From: Bacteroidales bacterium | GTDB lineage: Bacteria > Bacteroidota > Bacteroidia > Bacteroidales > UBA932 | Direction of reading: 5' to 3' | NCBI GenBank assembly: GCA_024693285.1 | Contig: JAILLE010000045.1 | Location: 1 to 64,000, forward strand | DNA length: 64,000 nucleotides | Part shown: positions 1-8,732 of the stretch, in pieces | How the letters are laid out: every line of letters starts with the position of its first letter | Position numbering within the stretch: position 1 is the first letter of the stretch | Position numbers and translations under genes: made by a program | Notes under the pieces: model-generated | What the model saw: only the letters and a program-made list of their open reading frames with translations | What the model was told of the DNA's origin: nothing | Databases searched by the model: none

Positions 1-107
1 TGCGTGACAACACACGGACCAGCCTCGATGACGGTGCATGGAATATTCTTTCCATCAGCACCGAAAACGGAAGTCATTCCGATTTTCTTTCCAATTAATC
101 CAGGCAT
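1..107 (-). CDS. rplC: 50S ribosomal protein L3, N-terminal fragment
   Basis: The first 35 codons of ribosomal protein L3 read leftward from the ATG at 107 and run off the window edge. The translation begins [16 protein letters not shown], the conserved L3 amino terminus. L3 is an early-assembling 23S rRNA-binding protein of the large subunit near the peptidyl transferase centre. In most bacteria, including other Bacteroidota, rplC is preceded by rpsJ. Here the 152 bases upstream hold only a promoter and leader, and the next gene (cdaA) points the other way, so rplC appears to head its operon. Identity is certain; operon content beyond the window is unknown. Confidence 0.95.
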   Translation of the reverse strand, partial: MPGLIGKKIGMTSVFGADGKNIPCTVIEAGPCVVT

Positions 108-147
108 TGGTTTGGTTAATTAATTGTATATAAGTACTTTATGTTAT

Positions 148-165
148 CCCGCACAAATTTGCGGG
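148..165 (-). promoter_or_regulatory. Hairpin in rplC leader
   Basis: A 6-bp perfect stem, CCCGCA/TGCGGG with a 6-base loop, lies at the very 5' end of the predicted rplC mRNA. A 5' stem-loop could stabilise the transcript or act as an autoregulatory site for a ribosomal protein. The structure is visible; the role is inference. Confidence 0.5.
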
Positions 166-199
166 CTGCAAATGTACGAAAATAATTTTAATTAACAAA
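163..199 (-). promoter_or_regulatory. rplC promoter (Bacteroidota -33/-7)
   Basis: On the minus strand TTTG (complement of 196-199) is followed after exactly 19 bases by TACATTTG (complement of 169-176), matching the Bacteroidota TTTG-N19-TAnnTTTG promoter. Transcription should start near 163-166, giving a leader of about 60 nt before rplC. Confidence 0.75.
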
Positions 200-259
200 G
201 TTTTCCACAGGCCTAAAGCCTTATAATCAAAGAGAAATAGCTATCTTCGCGGAACTGGA

Positions 260-1075
260 ATGAACGTGATGATTAACCATATATCGGCCATATTCGGCTT
301 CCTCAGTTTGTCCGCGGCGGACTGCCTTGACATATTGATGGTCGCCGCTTTGATTTACCTCGTGTTCCGCTGGATCAGGGGCTCCGCGGCTATGAGCATA
401 TTCATTGCCGTAATCTTGCTTTTCGTGTTGAGGGTGGTTGTCGCCGCCTTGAATATGAAACTCATGAACGCTTTGCTCGGCACCTTTATAGATGTAGGTG
501 TGCTGGCGCTCATAGTGATATTCCAACCCGAGGTTAGGCATTTCCTTATCAGGTTAGGATCGAGATATGGGGCTGCCGGCAAGGGGAAAGATTTGATAAA
601 CAATTTGTTCGGTGTAAAAGACCAGAAGATTGGAGGTGAGACGGCCAACGAGATCGCCGAGGCTTGCCGGAATATGTCCGAGTCCAAAACAGGAGCTTTG
701 ATCGTGATGCCACGCAAGGACTCCCTCAATCATATTATCGAGACCGGTGACACCATGGACGCAAAGGTGTCCAGGAGACTGATAATGAATATATTCTTTA
801 AGAATTCCCCGCTTCACGATGGCGCCATGATAATAGAAGGAGACAGGATAACAGCCGCGAGGTGTACCCTCCCCATCACTCAAAGGACAGACATTCCCCC
901 ATCTCTGGGAATGCGTCACAAGGCGGCTATCGGCATCTCGGAGGAGACCGACGCTGATGTGGTCGTTGTGTCCGAGGAGACTGGCGGCGTGTCCTTCGTC
1001 CGTGGAGGGAAATTGACGCCAATTGGTAATATAAACGAATTGAAACTTATTCTGGGCTCCAAGGAGGAGGTTTAA
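260..1075 (+). CDS. cdaA: Diadenylate cyclase (CdaA/DacA type)
   Basis: Membrane-bound diadenylate cyclase that condenses two ATP into the second messenger c-di-AMP, which controls potassium/osmolyte balance and cell-wall homeostasis. The 271-residue protein has three hydrophobic segments in roughly the first 90 residues, then a DisA_N (DAC) domain. The DGA motif is at 187-189 (SPLHDGAMII). The second signature reads RHK at 219-221 where RHR is usual, a conservative change. It starts at the ATG at 260. Its stop is five bases before mutS2, and a purine-rich AAGGAGGAGG within its last codons sits ahead of that start. c-di-AMP is an established second messenger in Bacteroidota; the pairing with mutS2 looks like simple co-transcription. 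Confidence 0.93.
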   Translation: MNVMINHISAIFGFLSLSAADCLDILMVAALIYLVFRWIRGSAAMSIFIAVILLFVLRVVVAALNMKLMNALLGTFIDVGVLALIVIFQPEVRHFLIRLGSRYGAAGKGKDLINNLFGVKDQKIGGETANEIAEACRNMSESKTGALIVMPRKDSLNHIIETGDTMDAKVSRRLIMNIFFKNSPLHDGAMIIEGDRITAARCTLPITQRTDIPPSLGMRHKAAIGISEETDADVVVVSEETGGVSFVRGGKLTPIGNINELKLILGSKEEV

Positions 1076-1080
1076 TAGAG

Positions 1081-3594
1081 ATGGAGGAGAACGGAATAGA
1101 CAGGAGGCTGGAAAGCAAACTCGGGTTCGATAAAGTCAGGGCGATGGTCTCAGACCGTTGCTCTACTGAATATGCTGTAGGCAAAGTGGCGGAAGAGCTG
1201 TTCAGCACGGACCCGTCCGTGATATTCCACAAACTCGCCCTTACCGACGAGATGAGGCTTATCATGATGTTCGAGGAGACTTTCCCGACAAATGGCTACA
1301 TCGATTGCCTGTACTTCCTCAAGCCTCTCGGAGAAGAAGGTTGGAACATCGACCAAGGTTCCCTCGGCAAGTTGCGAACAATGCTGGAGACGGTCAGGAA
1401 ACTGACCAATTTCTTCATGTCTATAAAAGATGGGATTTATCCGAATCTCAAAAAGATGAGCGCCCAGGTAATGAGTTTCCCGGAGGTGCAGCGGCGGATA
1501 GACCTTATTTTAGATAAGTATGGAGACATTAAAGACACGGCTTCCGATGCCCTGCTTCAAATAAGGAAATCACTTAAATCAAAGGAAGGAGCCATTTCTA
1601 AAAAGGCAAACGCGATCCTTGCCCAGGCGAAAGCAGATGGCCTTGTGGACGAGGATGCCGGTCTATCTGTCAGGGATGGAAAGCTTTTGATTCCTGTCAA
1701 CAGTTATAGCAAAAAGAAGATTCCGGGGTTCGTTTACGACACTTCCGCCACCGGCAAAACCGCCTTTGTTGAGCCAGCGGAAATCATTGAGCTTGAGAAC
1801 GAAATATTCACTCTAAGGGCCGATGAAGCCCAAGAGATACAAAGGATTCTCGCAGTATTCAGCGATTTCGTCAGGCCATATATTCCCGAGTTGATTCAGG
1901 CCGCGGAATATATTGGTGAGATGGATTTCCTGGTAGCGAAAGCGCAGGTAGCCCTAGATTTCAAAGCCGGCATGCCGATCATTTCCGAGGAAGGCGAGAT
2001 GAACCTAAGGAAAGCCAGACATCCGCTTTTGGAAAAGGCTTTGACAAGGGAAAAGAGGGAGATTGTCCCTGTCACCGTCAAACTTAATCCAACCAAGCAT
2101 ATCTTGCTTATTTCCGGGCCGAACGCCGGAGGTAAGTCCGTATGCCTTAAGACTACCGGACTTCTCCAATACATGTTCCAGTGGGGCATGCTAGTGCCGA
2201 CTTCAGAGTCGTCAGAGTTGCCTGTCTTTAACAGGATAATGGTCAGCATCGGCGACGACCAGAGCATCGAGAATGACCTCAGCACCTACAGTTCTTTCCT
2301 GGAAGACATGAAATCCATGCTTAAGGAGGCCGACTCAAAGACCCTTGTTCTGATCGATGAGTTCGGTTCCGGAACAGAGCCGACTGCTGGCGGTGCCATA
2401 GCGGAAGCAATTCTGGGAGAGCTAGATAAGAGAGGCGTTTATGGCGTGATCACCACCCACTACACGAATCTGAAGCTATACGCCTCCGGGCCTGACACAG
2501 GAGTGATTAACGGTGCGATGCAGTTCGACGCCTCGAAAATCCAACCTCTGTTTAAACTGGATATAGGCATGCCTGGCGGTTCTTTCGCTTTCGAGCTGGC
2601 GAGGAAGATGGGCCTTCCGGAGAACATAGTGAAAGATGCCGAGAGCCGGGCCGGAGAGGAGTTTGTCGGAATGGAAAGGAACCTTCGGAAAATCGTGCGG
2701 AACCGCAGGGCTCTGGACGAGAAACTCCAGAAAATAAAGAACACCGACAAGACTCTGGACAGCATCACCGAGCGCTACCAGAAGGAATTGGAGGGCATAA
2801 AACAGACCAAGAAAGAGATTCTCGAAAAGGCCAAGAAAGAGGCCGAGGAGATTGTCCTTGGGGCCAATAAGACTGTCGAGAACACAATCCGGACAATAAA
2901 GGAGTCACAGGCTGACAAAGAAAAGACGTCAGATGCCAGAAAGGATCTCCAGGAGTTCCTAAGCGCCTTACAGACGAAAAAGGAAAGCGAAAGGAAAGAC
3001 CACGACGACTATATAGACAAAAAACTCAAGCAACTCTCCGAGAGGAAACGTAAGGCCGAAGCCAGGAAGGGCAGTGTGAAAAAGGAAATGGAACCGGATG
3101 ACCATGAAAAGTTCCGGCCAGGTCCTTTGAAGGTAGGAGAGAAGGTCAAGGTAAAAGACAATGGGATGGTTGGAGAGATCACCCGGGTGTCCAACAAAGC
3201 TGTGACTGTGGCTATAGGCAACATCACTAGCAAGATGCCGATAGACAGGGTCGAGAGGATCTCATCCAACGAATTCAAAGCAGCGAGGAAAGAGTCCGCA
3301 AGACCATCATCTGTAGTTGATAATTCCGGATTGAGAGAGCGTAGATTGAGGTTTTCGCCAGAACTCGATGTCCGCGGAGAAAGAGTCTCAGACGCCCTTG
3401 ATATAGTCATCCATTACATCGACGACGCGATAATGCTCGGTGTCGGATCCGTCAGGATTATCCACGGAAAAGGAACCGGAGCACTCCGGGATGAGTTGCA
3501 GAAATATCTCCGGACAATCCCCGGTGTAAAAGCCGTCCGGGACGAACATATACAATTTGGTGGTACCGGTGTGACGATAGTGGAATTCGAATAA
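1081..3594 (+). CDS. mutS2: Endonuclease MutS2 with Smr domain
   Basis: MutS2-family ATPase and nuclease, linked in other bacteria to suppression of homologous recombination and to rescue of collided ribosomes rather than to mismatch repair. The 837-residue protein lacks the MutS mismatch-recognition domain. The order is a helical lever/core region, the ABC-type ATPase with Walker A GPNAGGKS near 347-354 and Walker B region VLIDEFGSGTEP, a long charged coiled coil (about 520-680), and a C-terminal Smr domain with LDVRG and HGKGTG signatures. Length and architecture are normal for the family. It starts five bases after the cdaA stop and is probably co-transcribed with it. Confidence 0.95.
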   Translation: MEENGIDRRLESKLGFDKVRAMVSDRCSTEYAVGKVAEELFSTDPSVIFHKLALTDEMRLIMMFEETFPTNGYIDCLYFLKPLGEEGWNIDQGSLGKLRTMLETVRKLTNFFMSIKDGIYPNLKKMSAQVMSFPEVQRRIDLILDKYGDIKDTASDALLQIRKSLKSKEGAISKKANAILAQAKADGLVDEDAGLSVRDGKLLIPVNSYSKKKIPGFVYDTSATGKTAFVEPAEIIELENEIFTLRADEAQEIQRILAVFSDFVRPYIPELIQAAEYIGEMDFLVAKAQVALDFKAGMPIISEEGEMNLRKARHPLLEKALTREKREIVPVTVKLNPTKHILLISGPNAGGKSVCLKTTGLLQYMFQWGMLVPTSESSELPVFNRIMVSIGDDQSIENDLSTYSSFLEDMKSMLKEADSKTLVLIDEFGSGTEPTAGGAIAEAILGELDKRGVYGVITTHYTNLKLYASGPDTGVINGAMQFDASKIQPLFKLDIGMPGGSFAFELARKMGLPENIVKDAESRAGEEFVGMERNLRKIVRNRRALDEKLQKIKNTDKTLDSITERYQKELEGIKQTKKEILEKAKKEAEEIVLGANKTVENTIRTIKESQADKEKTSDARKDLQEFLSALQTKKESERKDHDDYIDKKLKQLSERKRKAEARKGSVKKEMEPDDHEKFRPGPLKVGEKVKVKDNGMVGEITRVSNKAVTVAIGNITSKMPIDRVERISSNEFKAARKESARPSSVVDNSGLRERRLRFSPELDVRGERVSDALDIVIHYIDDAIMLGVGSVRIIHGKGTGALRDELQKYLRTIPGVKAVRDEHIQFGGTGVTIVEFE

Positions 3595-3616
3595 CTCAAT
3601 AAATAAACAAAAAACT

Positions 3617-4018
3617 ATGAAAACAAAGACAAATAAACCGACAGCCAGGATGCTGTTGGGAAGAAGAGGAGAGGATGTGGCGTGTGAGTTTCTCGAGGAA
3701 CTCGGCCACCGGATAGTGAGAAGGAACTACCGGTCCGGACACTTGGAGATAGACATTATCTCTACCGACGGAAACGGCGTACATTTTGTAGAGGTAAAAA
3801 GCCGTGTGGCCCCAGTGGCCGCAGCACCGGAAGAAAACGTTACTCCGCTCAAACAGAAGAAGATAGCTAATGCGGCGTTGAGATATCTCAACAATTCTAA
3901 GGATCCGGGGATTACCGGAGGGATGGATGTGAGTTTTGACATTGTGGCTATCACGTTTGACGGAGGGAACACCAATGTGGACTGGTTTCCAAACGCTTTC
4001 ATGCCTATGTATTTATGA
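3617..4018 (+). CDS. yraN: UPF0102 (YraN) family endonuclease-like protein
   Basis: Small 133-residue protein of the YraN/UPF0102 family, which has the Holliday-junction-resolvase/restriction-endonuclease fold. Visible signature residues are GRRGEDVACEFL near the N terminus, the acidic L-E-I-D-I motif and the E-V-K motif (FVEVKSR), the expected metal-binding triad of a PD-(D/E)xK nuclease. The cellular role is not established for the family. It lies 22 bases after mutS2 and its TGA overlaps the manC ATG (ATGA), suggesting translational coupling. Confidence 0.9.
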   Translation: MKTKTNKPTARMLLGRRGEDVACEFLEELGHRIVRRNYRSGHLEIDIISTDGNGVHFVEVKSRVAPVAAAPEENVTPLKQKKIANAALRYLNNSKDPGITGGMDVSFDIVAITFDGGNTNVDWFPNAFMPMYL

Positions 4019-5115
4019 ATATGACAGATAACAGATATTGCGTGATCATGGCCGGAGGAACGGCCAATCACTTCTGGCCAATTAGCCGGGAATCCCGGCC
4101 GAAACAATTCCTGGATATTGCCGGAAACGGAAAATCTTTTTTAAGGCTCACATACGAGAGATTCTCCAAAATAGTCCCGGAAGAAAATATTTTGGTGGTG
4201 ACTCTCGACAGGTTCGGCAATTTGGTTAGAAAGCAGCTCCCGGAAGTTCCTGAAAGCAACATTCTTTTGGAGCCGTACAGTCGCCACACAGCCCCGTGTA
4301 TCGCATATTCAACCCTCTCCATCCTAAAGAGGAATCCGGACGCTATCGTGGTGGTGACCCCGGCTGACAATATTATTTCTGACGAGACCTCCTTCCGGCA
4401 ATCCATGGATGATATGATTGGATATGCCACAAAAAACAACGCCCTTATCACGATGGGTATTTCCCCGACGGGCCCCGAGACCGGTTATGGATATATCCAG
4501 GTCACTGGAGGAAAAGCCGGGGCTACACTGGGGAAACCGGTGAAAGTCAAGACCTTCACTGAAAAACCAGACAAAGAGCTGGCGAAGGTGTTCTATGACA
4601 GCGGGGAATTTTTCTGGAACTCCGGAATATTCGCATGGAAGGCCTCTGTTATCATGAATGAGATGGCGAAATATCTGCCCGATGTCTTGTCTGTGTTCAA
4701 TGGGTTCGACCAATATGCCGGTACTCCGGCGGAAAGGGCTTTCTTGGAGAAGGCTTATGCGGAGTGTCCAAAGATATCCATTGACTATGGTGTCATGGAG
4801 AAAACCGACATCGCCTGGCTATATTCAGGCCAGTTCGGCTGGTCAGATGTCGACAGCTGGGAGTCTCTGTTCAGCGCTGTGACCGCAAAAGATTCTGACG
4901 GAAACGCCACCAACTCCCATACAAAGTTATTCAACGAAGACAGGGACAACTTGGTCGTAACTGAAAACAAGAAAAAAATCTACGCCATAAAAGGCTTGAA
5001 GGACTTCATGGTCATCGACACCGATGACGCGCTGCTTATCTGCCCGAAGGATGACAAGCAGTTCAAGGAGTTCATTACCGGTCTTGGGATGCCTGGATAC
5101 GAAGACTATCGCTAG
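4015..5115 (+). CDS. manC: Mannose-1-phosphate guanylyltransferase
   Basis: Cytoplasmic enzyme making GDP-mannose from mannose-1-phosphate and GTP, the precursor for mannose and fucose in surface glycans. The 366-residue protein has the nucleotidyltransferase fold, the PKQFLD motif near 29-34, a PADN motif in the sugar-nucleotide site and FTEKP around residue 180. It lacks the C-terminal isomerase domain of long ManC proteins. The usual signature GGxGxRxWP reads GGTANHFWP at 14-22, so the second invariant Gly is Ala17 and the Arg is His19. The start overlaps the yraN stop by four bases; a second ATG at 4021 is possible. The 3' end lies in a perfect hairpin shared with fabG. Confidence 0.88.
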   Translation: MNMTDNRYCVIMAGGTANHFWPISRESRPKQFLDIAGNGKSFLRLTYERFSKIVPEENILVVTLDRFGNLVRKQLPEVPESNILLEPYSRHTAPCIAYSTLSILKRNPDAIVVVTPADNIISDETSFRQSMDDMIGYATKNNALITMGISPTGPETGYGYIQVTGGKAGATLGKPVKVKTFTEKPDKELAKVFYDSGEFFWNSGIFAWKASVIMNEMAKYLPDVLSVFNGFDQYAGTPAERAFLEKAYAECPKISIDYGVMEKTDIAWLYSGQFGWSDVDSWESLFSAVTAKDSDGNATNSHTKLFNEDRDNLVVTENKKKIYAIKGLKDFMVIDTDDALLICPKDDKQFKEFITGLGMPGYEDYR

Positions 5116-5135
5116 AGGCTAGTCAAGCCTCTAGC
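5111..5135. terminator. Bidirectional hairpin between manC and fabG
   Basis: GCTAGAGGCT (5111-5120) and AGCCTCTAGC (5126-5135) form a perfect 10-bp stem with a 5-base loop. The stem contains the stop codons of both converging genes (manC TAG at 5113-5115, fabG TAG at 5131-5133). There is no long U tract, so it may act as an mRNA end-protecting structure as much as a terminator. Confidence 0.7.
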
Positions 5136-5877
5136 AATTCATCGCGCCGCAGCAGTGAATGACCTGTCCGCTCACATAGCTGGAGAGGTCGCTGGCGAGG
5201 AAGAGAGCCACATTGGCCACGTCCTCGGGAGTACCGCCCCTACGGAGAGGAATCTGCTTGGTCCAAGCCTCACGGACATCCTCAGGAAGGGCGTTGGTCA
5301 TATCGGAAATGATAAAGCCGGGGGCGATGCAGTTAGCCCTGATCCCGCGGGGACCCATTTCCTTTGCGATTGACTTGGCCAAACCGATCATTCCGGCCTT
5401 AGAGGCGGAATAGTTGCACTGGCCGGCGTTGCCGGACACTCCAACGACTGAAGACATATTAATGATGCTTCCTCCCCTCTGGCGGGCCATGATAGGAGTC
5501 AGGGCGTGTATGAAATTGAACGCCGATTTGAGGTTCACGCCGATGACGGCATCCCACTGCTGCTCTGTCATTCTCATCATGAGGCCATCCTTGGTGATTC
5601 CGGCGTTATTTACAAGAATATCAATCCTGCCGAAATCAGCGAGAATCTGATCCACGACGGCATGAGTCTCTTCGAAATTCGCGGCATTGGAAGCGTATCC
5701 TTTGACCTTGTGGCCAAAAGCCTCCAACTCTTTGATTGTCTGTTCGGCTGCCTCATTGATCACGAGGTCCGTAAATGCCACGTCTGCACCTTCGGAGGCG
5801 AATTTAAGGGCGATCGCCTTTCCGATTCCTCTCGCCGCGCCCGTCACGAGGGCGACTTTTCCTTCCAATAATCCCAT
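5131..5877 (-). CDS. fabG: 3-oxoacyl-ACP reductase
   Basis: Short-chain dehydrogenase that reduces 3-oxoacyl-ACP to 3-hydroxyacyl-ACP with NADPH in fatty-acid synthesis. The 248-residue protein has the glycine motif TGAARGIG (12-19), NNAG (90-93), catalytic Ser143, Tyr156 and Lys160 (YSASK), and the FabG-like ending of beta strand plus PGFI loop. It stands alone between converging manC and diverging ahcY rather than in a fab cluster. Other SDR substrates cannot be excluded, but the strong FabG likeness (GPRGIRANCIAPGFI) makes the assignment likely. Confidence 0.9.
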   Translation of the reverse strand: MGLLEGKVALVTGAARGIGKAIALKFASEGADVAFTDLVINEAAEQTIKELEAFGHKVKGYASNAANFEETHAVVDQILADFGRIDILVNNAGITKDGLMMRMTEQQWDAVIGVNLKSAFNFIHALTPIMARQRGGSIINMSSVVGVSGNAGQCNYSASKAGMIGLAKSIAKEMGPRGIRANCIAPGFIISDMTNALPEDVREAWTKQIPLRRGGTPEDVANVALFLASDLSSYVSGQVIHCCGAMNC

Positions 5878-5891
5878 ATTCTTAAATTAAT

Positions 5892-5918
5892 AGATTTTTC
5901 ACTTCGTTCAGAATGACA
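5892..5918 (+). repeat. Dispersed ~27-base repeat, copy A
   Basis: A variant copy of the dispersed element whose consensus begins AGATyCTTCGC and ends CTCAGrATGACA. It starts AGATTTTTCAC and ends TTCAGAATGACA. It is a single copy in the divergent fabG/ahcY spacer. Other copies are at 9989-10015, 32766-32792 and 34387-34454. Confidence 0.7.
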
Positions 5919-5952
5919 TCATTAAATCTTTTATAAAGATGTCATCAGTCTG

Positions 5953-6002
5953 CAAAAATAAAGTTATTTGTCAACTCGGGCAAGAATAATTGGCTATATT
6001 TG
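5953..6002. promoter_or_regulatory. Divergent -7 elements for fabG and ahcY
   Basis: TATATTTG at 5995-6002 is a perfect -7 element reading toward ahcY. TATTTTTG on the other strand (complement of 5953-5960) reads toward fabG with CTTG 20 bases upstream. The rightward -33 TTTG at 5967-5970 is 24 bases from its -7, longer than ideal, so these are probable rather than certain promoters. Confidence 0.5.
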
Positions 6003-6023
6003 CATCTCTAAATCGAAACAAAC

Positions 6024-7280
6024 GTGATTAATAGCGAGATAAGAGATCCCGGCCTCTGGGAGAGCGGGGAACTGAAAATCAACTGGGTAAGGCATCACAC
6101 ACCTCTTCTCGAAGGGCTTGACAAGGAGTTCAAAGACAGTAAGCCGTTCAAAGGCTTAAGGATTGCTTTATCTGTCCATCTTGAGGCCAAAACAGCACGT
6201 CTCTGCGAGGTTCTCGCCGATGGTGGCGCCGAGATGTTCATCACTGGAAGCAATCCTTTGTCCACCCAAGATGATGTCGCCGCCGCCCTTGTACATGAGG
6301 GGCTGAACGTTTTCGCCGTCCATGGAGCCACTCCTGAGGAATATGAGAACGGCATCCGCAAAGTCATTGAGGCAAGTCCTAACATCATTATCGATGATGG
6401 CGGAGACCTCGTCTCGATGATCCACGAGAACTATCCTGAACTTATTCCAACTGTCATAGGAGGATGTGAAGAGACCACGACCGGCATCCTCAGGCTGGAA
6501 GCCATGAATCGGGCCGGCAAACTCATGTTCCCGATGATGTTGGTAAACGATGCCGCCTGCAAGCATTTCTTTGACAACCGCTACGGCACGGGACAATCGG
6601 TTTGGGACGGGATCAATCGTACAACCAACCTGATAGTTGCTGGAAAAGATGTGGTTGTGGCAGGATACGGTTGGTGCGGGAAAGGTGTCGCTATGAGAGC
6701 TAAAGGCCTGGGTGCCAGGGTGATAGTGACCGAAATCGATCCAATCAAAGCGATGGAAGCCGTAATGGATGGGTTTAGGGTCATGAGCATGGCTGACGCG
6801 GCTCCGATCGGAGACCTTTTCGTTACCGTGACTGGTTGCGAAGATGTGATCACTGAGGAGCATTTCCTCAAAATGAAGGACGGAGCCATTTGCTGCAATG
6901 CCGGCCATTTCGATTGTGAGGTCGCGGTAAAACAGCTTAAAAAAATAGCGGAGAGCGAGAAGCCGGCCCGGCAGAATATCCAGGAATACCAACTCCCAAG
7001 CGGAAAACGAATCTACATCCTCGCGGAAGGTCGCCTCGTCAACTTGGCCGCCGGAGACGGACATCCGGCCGAGATCATGGACATGTCTTTCGCCATTCAA
7101 GCCTTAAGCGCCAAATACCTGGTAGACAACAGGTTCTCTCTCTCAAGAGAGCCCGGAAGTATGCTTCATAACGTCCCCTCGGAGATCGACCGGGAAGTCG
7201 CCTTGAGAAAACTCGCCGACTGGGGAATAACCATCGACTCGCTAACAGAAAAACAACGGATTTATTTATACGGAGAATAA
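6024..7280 (+). CDS. ahcY: Adenosylhomocysteinase (archaeal/Thermotoga-like type)
   Basis: Cytoplasmic NAD-dependent S-adenosylhomocysteine hydrolase, which recycles SAH to homocysteine and adenosine in the methyl cycle. The 418-residue protein keeps the SAH-site residues (HLEAKTA at 52-58, DDGGD at 124-128, GGCEETTTG at 146-154, NDAACKHFFDNRYGTGQS with Lys180 and Asp184) and the NAD loop GYGWCGKG (214-221). The NRYGTGQS sequence and compact length resemble thermophile and archaeal enzymes more than the long E. coli-neighbour or eukaryotic form. The predicted start is GTG at 6024; there is no nearby in-frame ATG. nhaA follows after six bases, so the two are probably one transcript. Confidence 0.93.
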   Translation: MINSEIRDPGLWESGELKINWVRHHTPLLEGLDKEFKDSKPFKGLRIALSVHLEAKTARLCEVLADGGAEMFITGSNPLSTQDDVAAALVHEGLNVFAVHGATPEEYENGIRKVIEASPNIIIDDGGDLVSMIHENYPELIPTVIGGCEETTTGILRLEAMNRAGKLMFPMMLVNDAACKHFFDNRYGTGQSVWDGINRTTNLIVAGKDVVVAGYGWCGKGVAMRAKGLGARVIVTEIDPIKAMEAVMDGFRVMSMADAAPIGDLFVTVTGCEDVITEEHFLKMKDGAICCNAGHFDCEVAVKQLKKIAESEKPARQNIQEYQLPSGKRIYILAEGRLVNLAAGDGHPAEIMDMSFAIQALSAKYLVDNRFSLSREPGSMLHNVPSEIDREVALRKLADWGITIDSLTEKQRIYLYGE

Positions 7281-7286
7281 CCTTAC

Positions 7287-8696
7287 ATGAGACTTTTTCC
7301 CATCTACACCTGGACTAAAGGTATCAGGAATTTCGACCACCGCAGACGCAGATTCTCAAACTTGCCTTGGGCACAAGGAGTAATACTACTCGCTTGCGTA
7401 GTCGTGGCTATGCTGTTGGCCAACCTTCCGTTCACGAAGGAGTTTTATCATAACATACTGGAAACGAAAGTCTCGCTCTTCTTCAAGATTCCTGGAGGCC
7501 AGGATGTGTGGTTCCCGAAGGGAATGACTATCGAGAGTTTCATCAATGACATCCTGATGACTGTCTTCTTCTTCACAGTCGGACTTGAGATTCGGCGCGA
7601 GATGAAAAACGGAGAACTCTCCAGTGTGAAGAAAGCTTTGATGCCGGTCATCGCGGCATTGGGTGGAGTGGTAGCTCCGGCCGTGATATTCGCAGTTGTC
7701 AATCATGGGACCGCGGCATCATCCGGTTGGGGAATCCCCACAGCTACGGATATCGCTTTCGCTGTTGGTATCTTATCCATTCTTGGAGACAAGGTGCCTG
7801 TTTCACTTAAAGTATTCCTGACCGCATTGGCGATCGCGGACGACCTGATCGCCATCTTGGTGGTCGCTCTGTTTTATGGTGGAACTATCAATTTTGGCCT
7901 GCTTAGCATAGCGATAGCGCTCATTGTGTTGATATTCATAATGAATCGGCTTGGTGAAAAACGCGACTGGTACTATTTCATTCCCGCCATGGCCATCTGG
8001 GCGTTGTTCTATTACTCTGGCATCCATTCCACAATGTCAGGTGTTGTAATGGCTTTTCTGGTGCCTATGACAGCCCGATATAACGAGGCCTACTATCGCC
8101 GCAAGCGAATTCAGTACATAAAGCGTCTGAATGAATACAAGGGAATAGTTTCCGCGTCAGCGGAGTTCCCTAACGGCCCTCAAAGGCATTGCCTGAGGCG
8201 TATGGCGGTTATATCAAGAGGTTCCATCCCTATGAGCTATCGCCTTGAGCATGCGCTGGGACCCTGGGTCAACTTTTTAATAATGCCTCTGTTCGCCCTT
8301 GCTAACGCTGGAGTGGAGATTCCCGACGTGTCTTTTTTCAATGTGTTCCACATCGACCCCGCTCTTGGAGGAGTGAGCATGGGTATCTTCCTTGGCCTTC
8401 TGATAGGAAAGCCTCTCGGAATCTCTTTGGCAAGCTTTATCGCCGTCAAATTGAAAGCTGGAGAGATGCCTGCTAACGCTTCATGGAAGATGCTGATAGC
8501 AGTCGCCTGTCTCGGTGGTATCGGTTTCACTATGTCTATCTTCGTGGACACCTTGTCCTTTGGAGACCAGGCCCCGGAAGTAATGTCGAAACTCAGGGAC
8601 ATGGGTAAGGTAGCGGTACTGATGGGATCCTTGTTCGCCGGAATACTAGGAAGCCTGTTGATCACTGTCATTCACAAGCTCGAGAAAAAGGCATAA
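7287..8696 (+). CDS. nhaA: Na+/H+ antiporter NhaA
   Basis: Inner-membrane NhaA-type sodium/proton antiporter exporting Na+ in exchange for H+. The 469-residue protein has about twelve membrane segments. Hallmarks are TATDIAFA near 152-159 and the ion-binding aspartate pair Asp185-Asp186 in LAIADDLIAI. It is longer than E. coli NhaA (388 residues) because of an N-terminal basic extension and a charged cytoplasmic loop around 255-310 (YNEAYYRRKRIQYIKR). The stop codon is followed at once by the hairpin and A/T tract shared with the convergent small RNA. Confidence 0.95.
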   Translation: MRLFPIYTWTKGIRNFDHRRRRFSNLPWAQGVILLACVVVAMLLANLPFTKEFYHNILETKVSLFFKIPGGQDVWFPKGMTIESFINDILMTVFFFTVGLEIRREMKNGELSSVKKALMPVIAALGGVVAPAVIFAVVNHGTAASSGWGIPTATDIAFAVGILSILGDKVPVSLKVFLTALAIADDLIAILVVALFYGGTINFGLLSIAIALIVLIFIMNRLGEKRDWYYFIPAMAIWALFYYSGIHSTMSGVVMAFLVPMTARYNEAYYRRKRIQYIKRLNEYKGIVSASAEFPNGPQRHCLRRMAVISRGSIPMSYRLEHALGPWVNFLIMPLFALANAGVEIPDVSFFNVFHIDPALGGVSMGIFLGLLIGKPLGISLASFIAVKLKAGEMPANASWKMLIAVACLGGIGFTMSIFVDTLSFGDQAPEVMSKLRDMGKVAVLMGSLFAGILGSLLITVIHKLEKKA

Positions 8697-8732
8697 AAAA
8701 AATGAGCGTCGACGCTTCCCGCGTGGACCCTC
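8695..8732. terminator. Intrinsic terminator of the small RNA (and possibly nhaA)
   Basis: Read leftward, 8732-8704 forms an imperfect hairpin with arms GAG-GTC-ACGC and GCGT-GAC-CTC, two symmetric single-base mismatches and a 5-base loop. It is followed by eight U residues (complement of 8695-8702). Rightward, the hairpin lies directly after the nhaA stop but has no U tract, so it fits best as the terminator of the minus-strand RNA. Confidence 0.75.

Noticed and set aside
6168..7100. 310-codon open frame antisense to ahcY
   Set aside because: It lies entirely within the conserved ahcY gene on the other strand and shows no domain.
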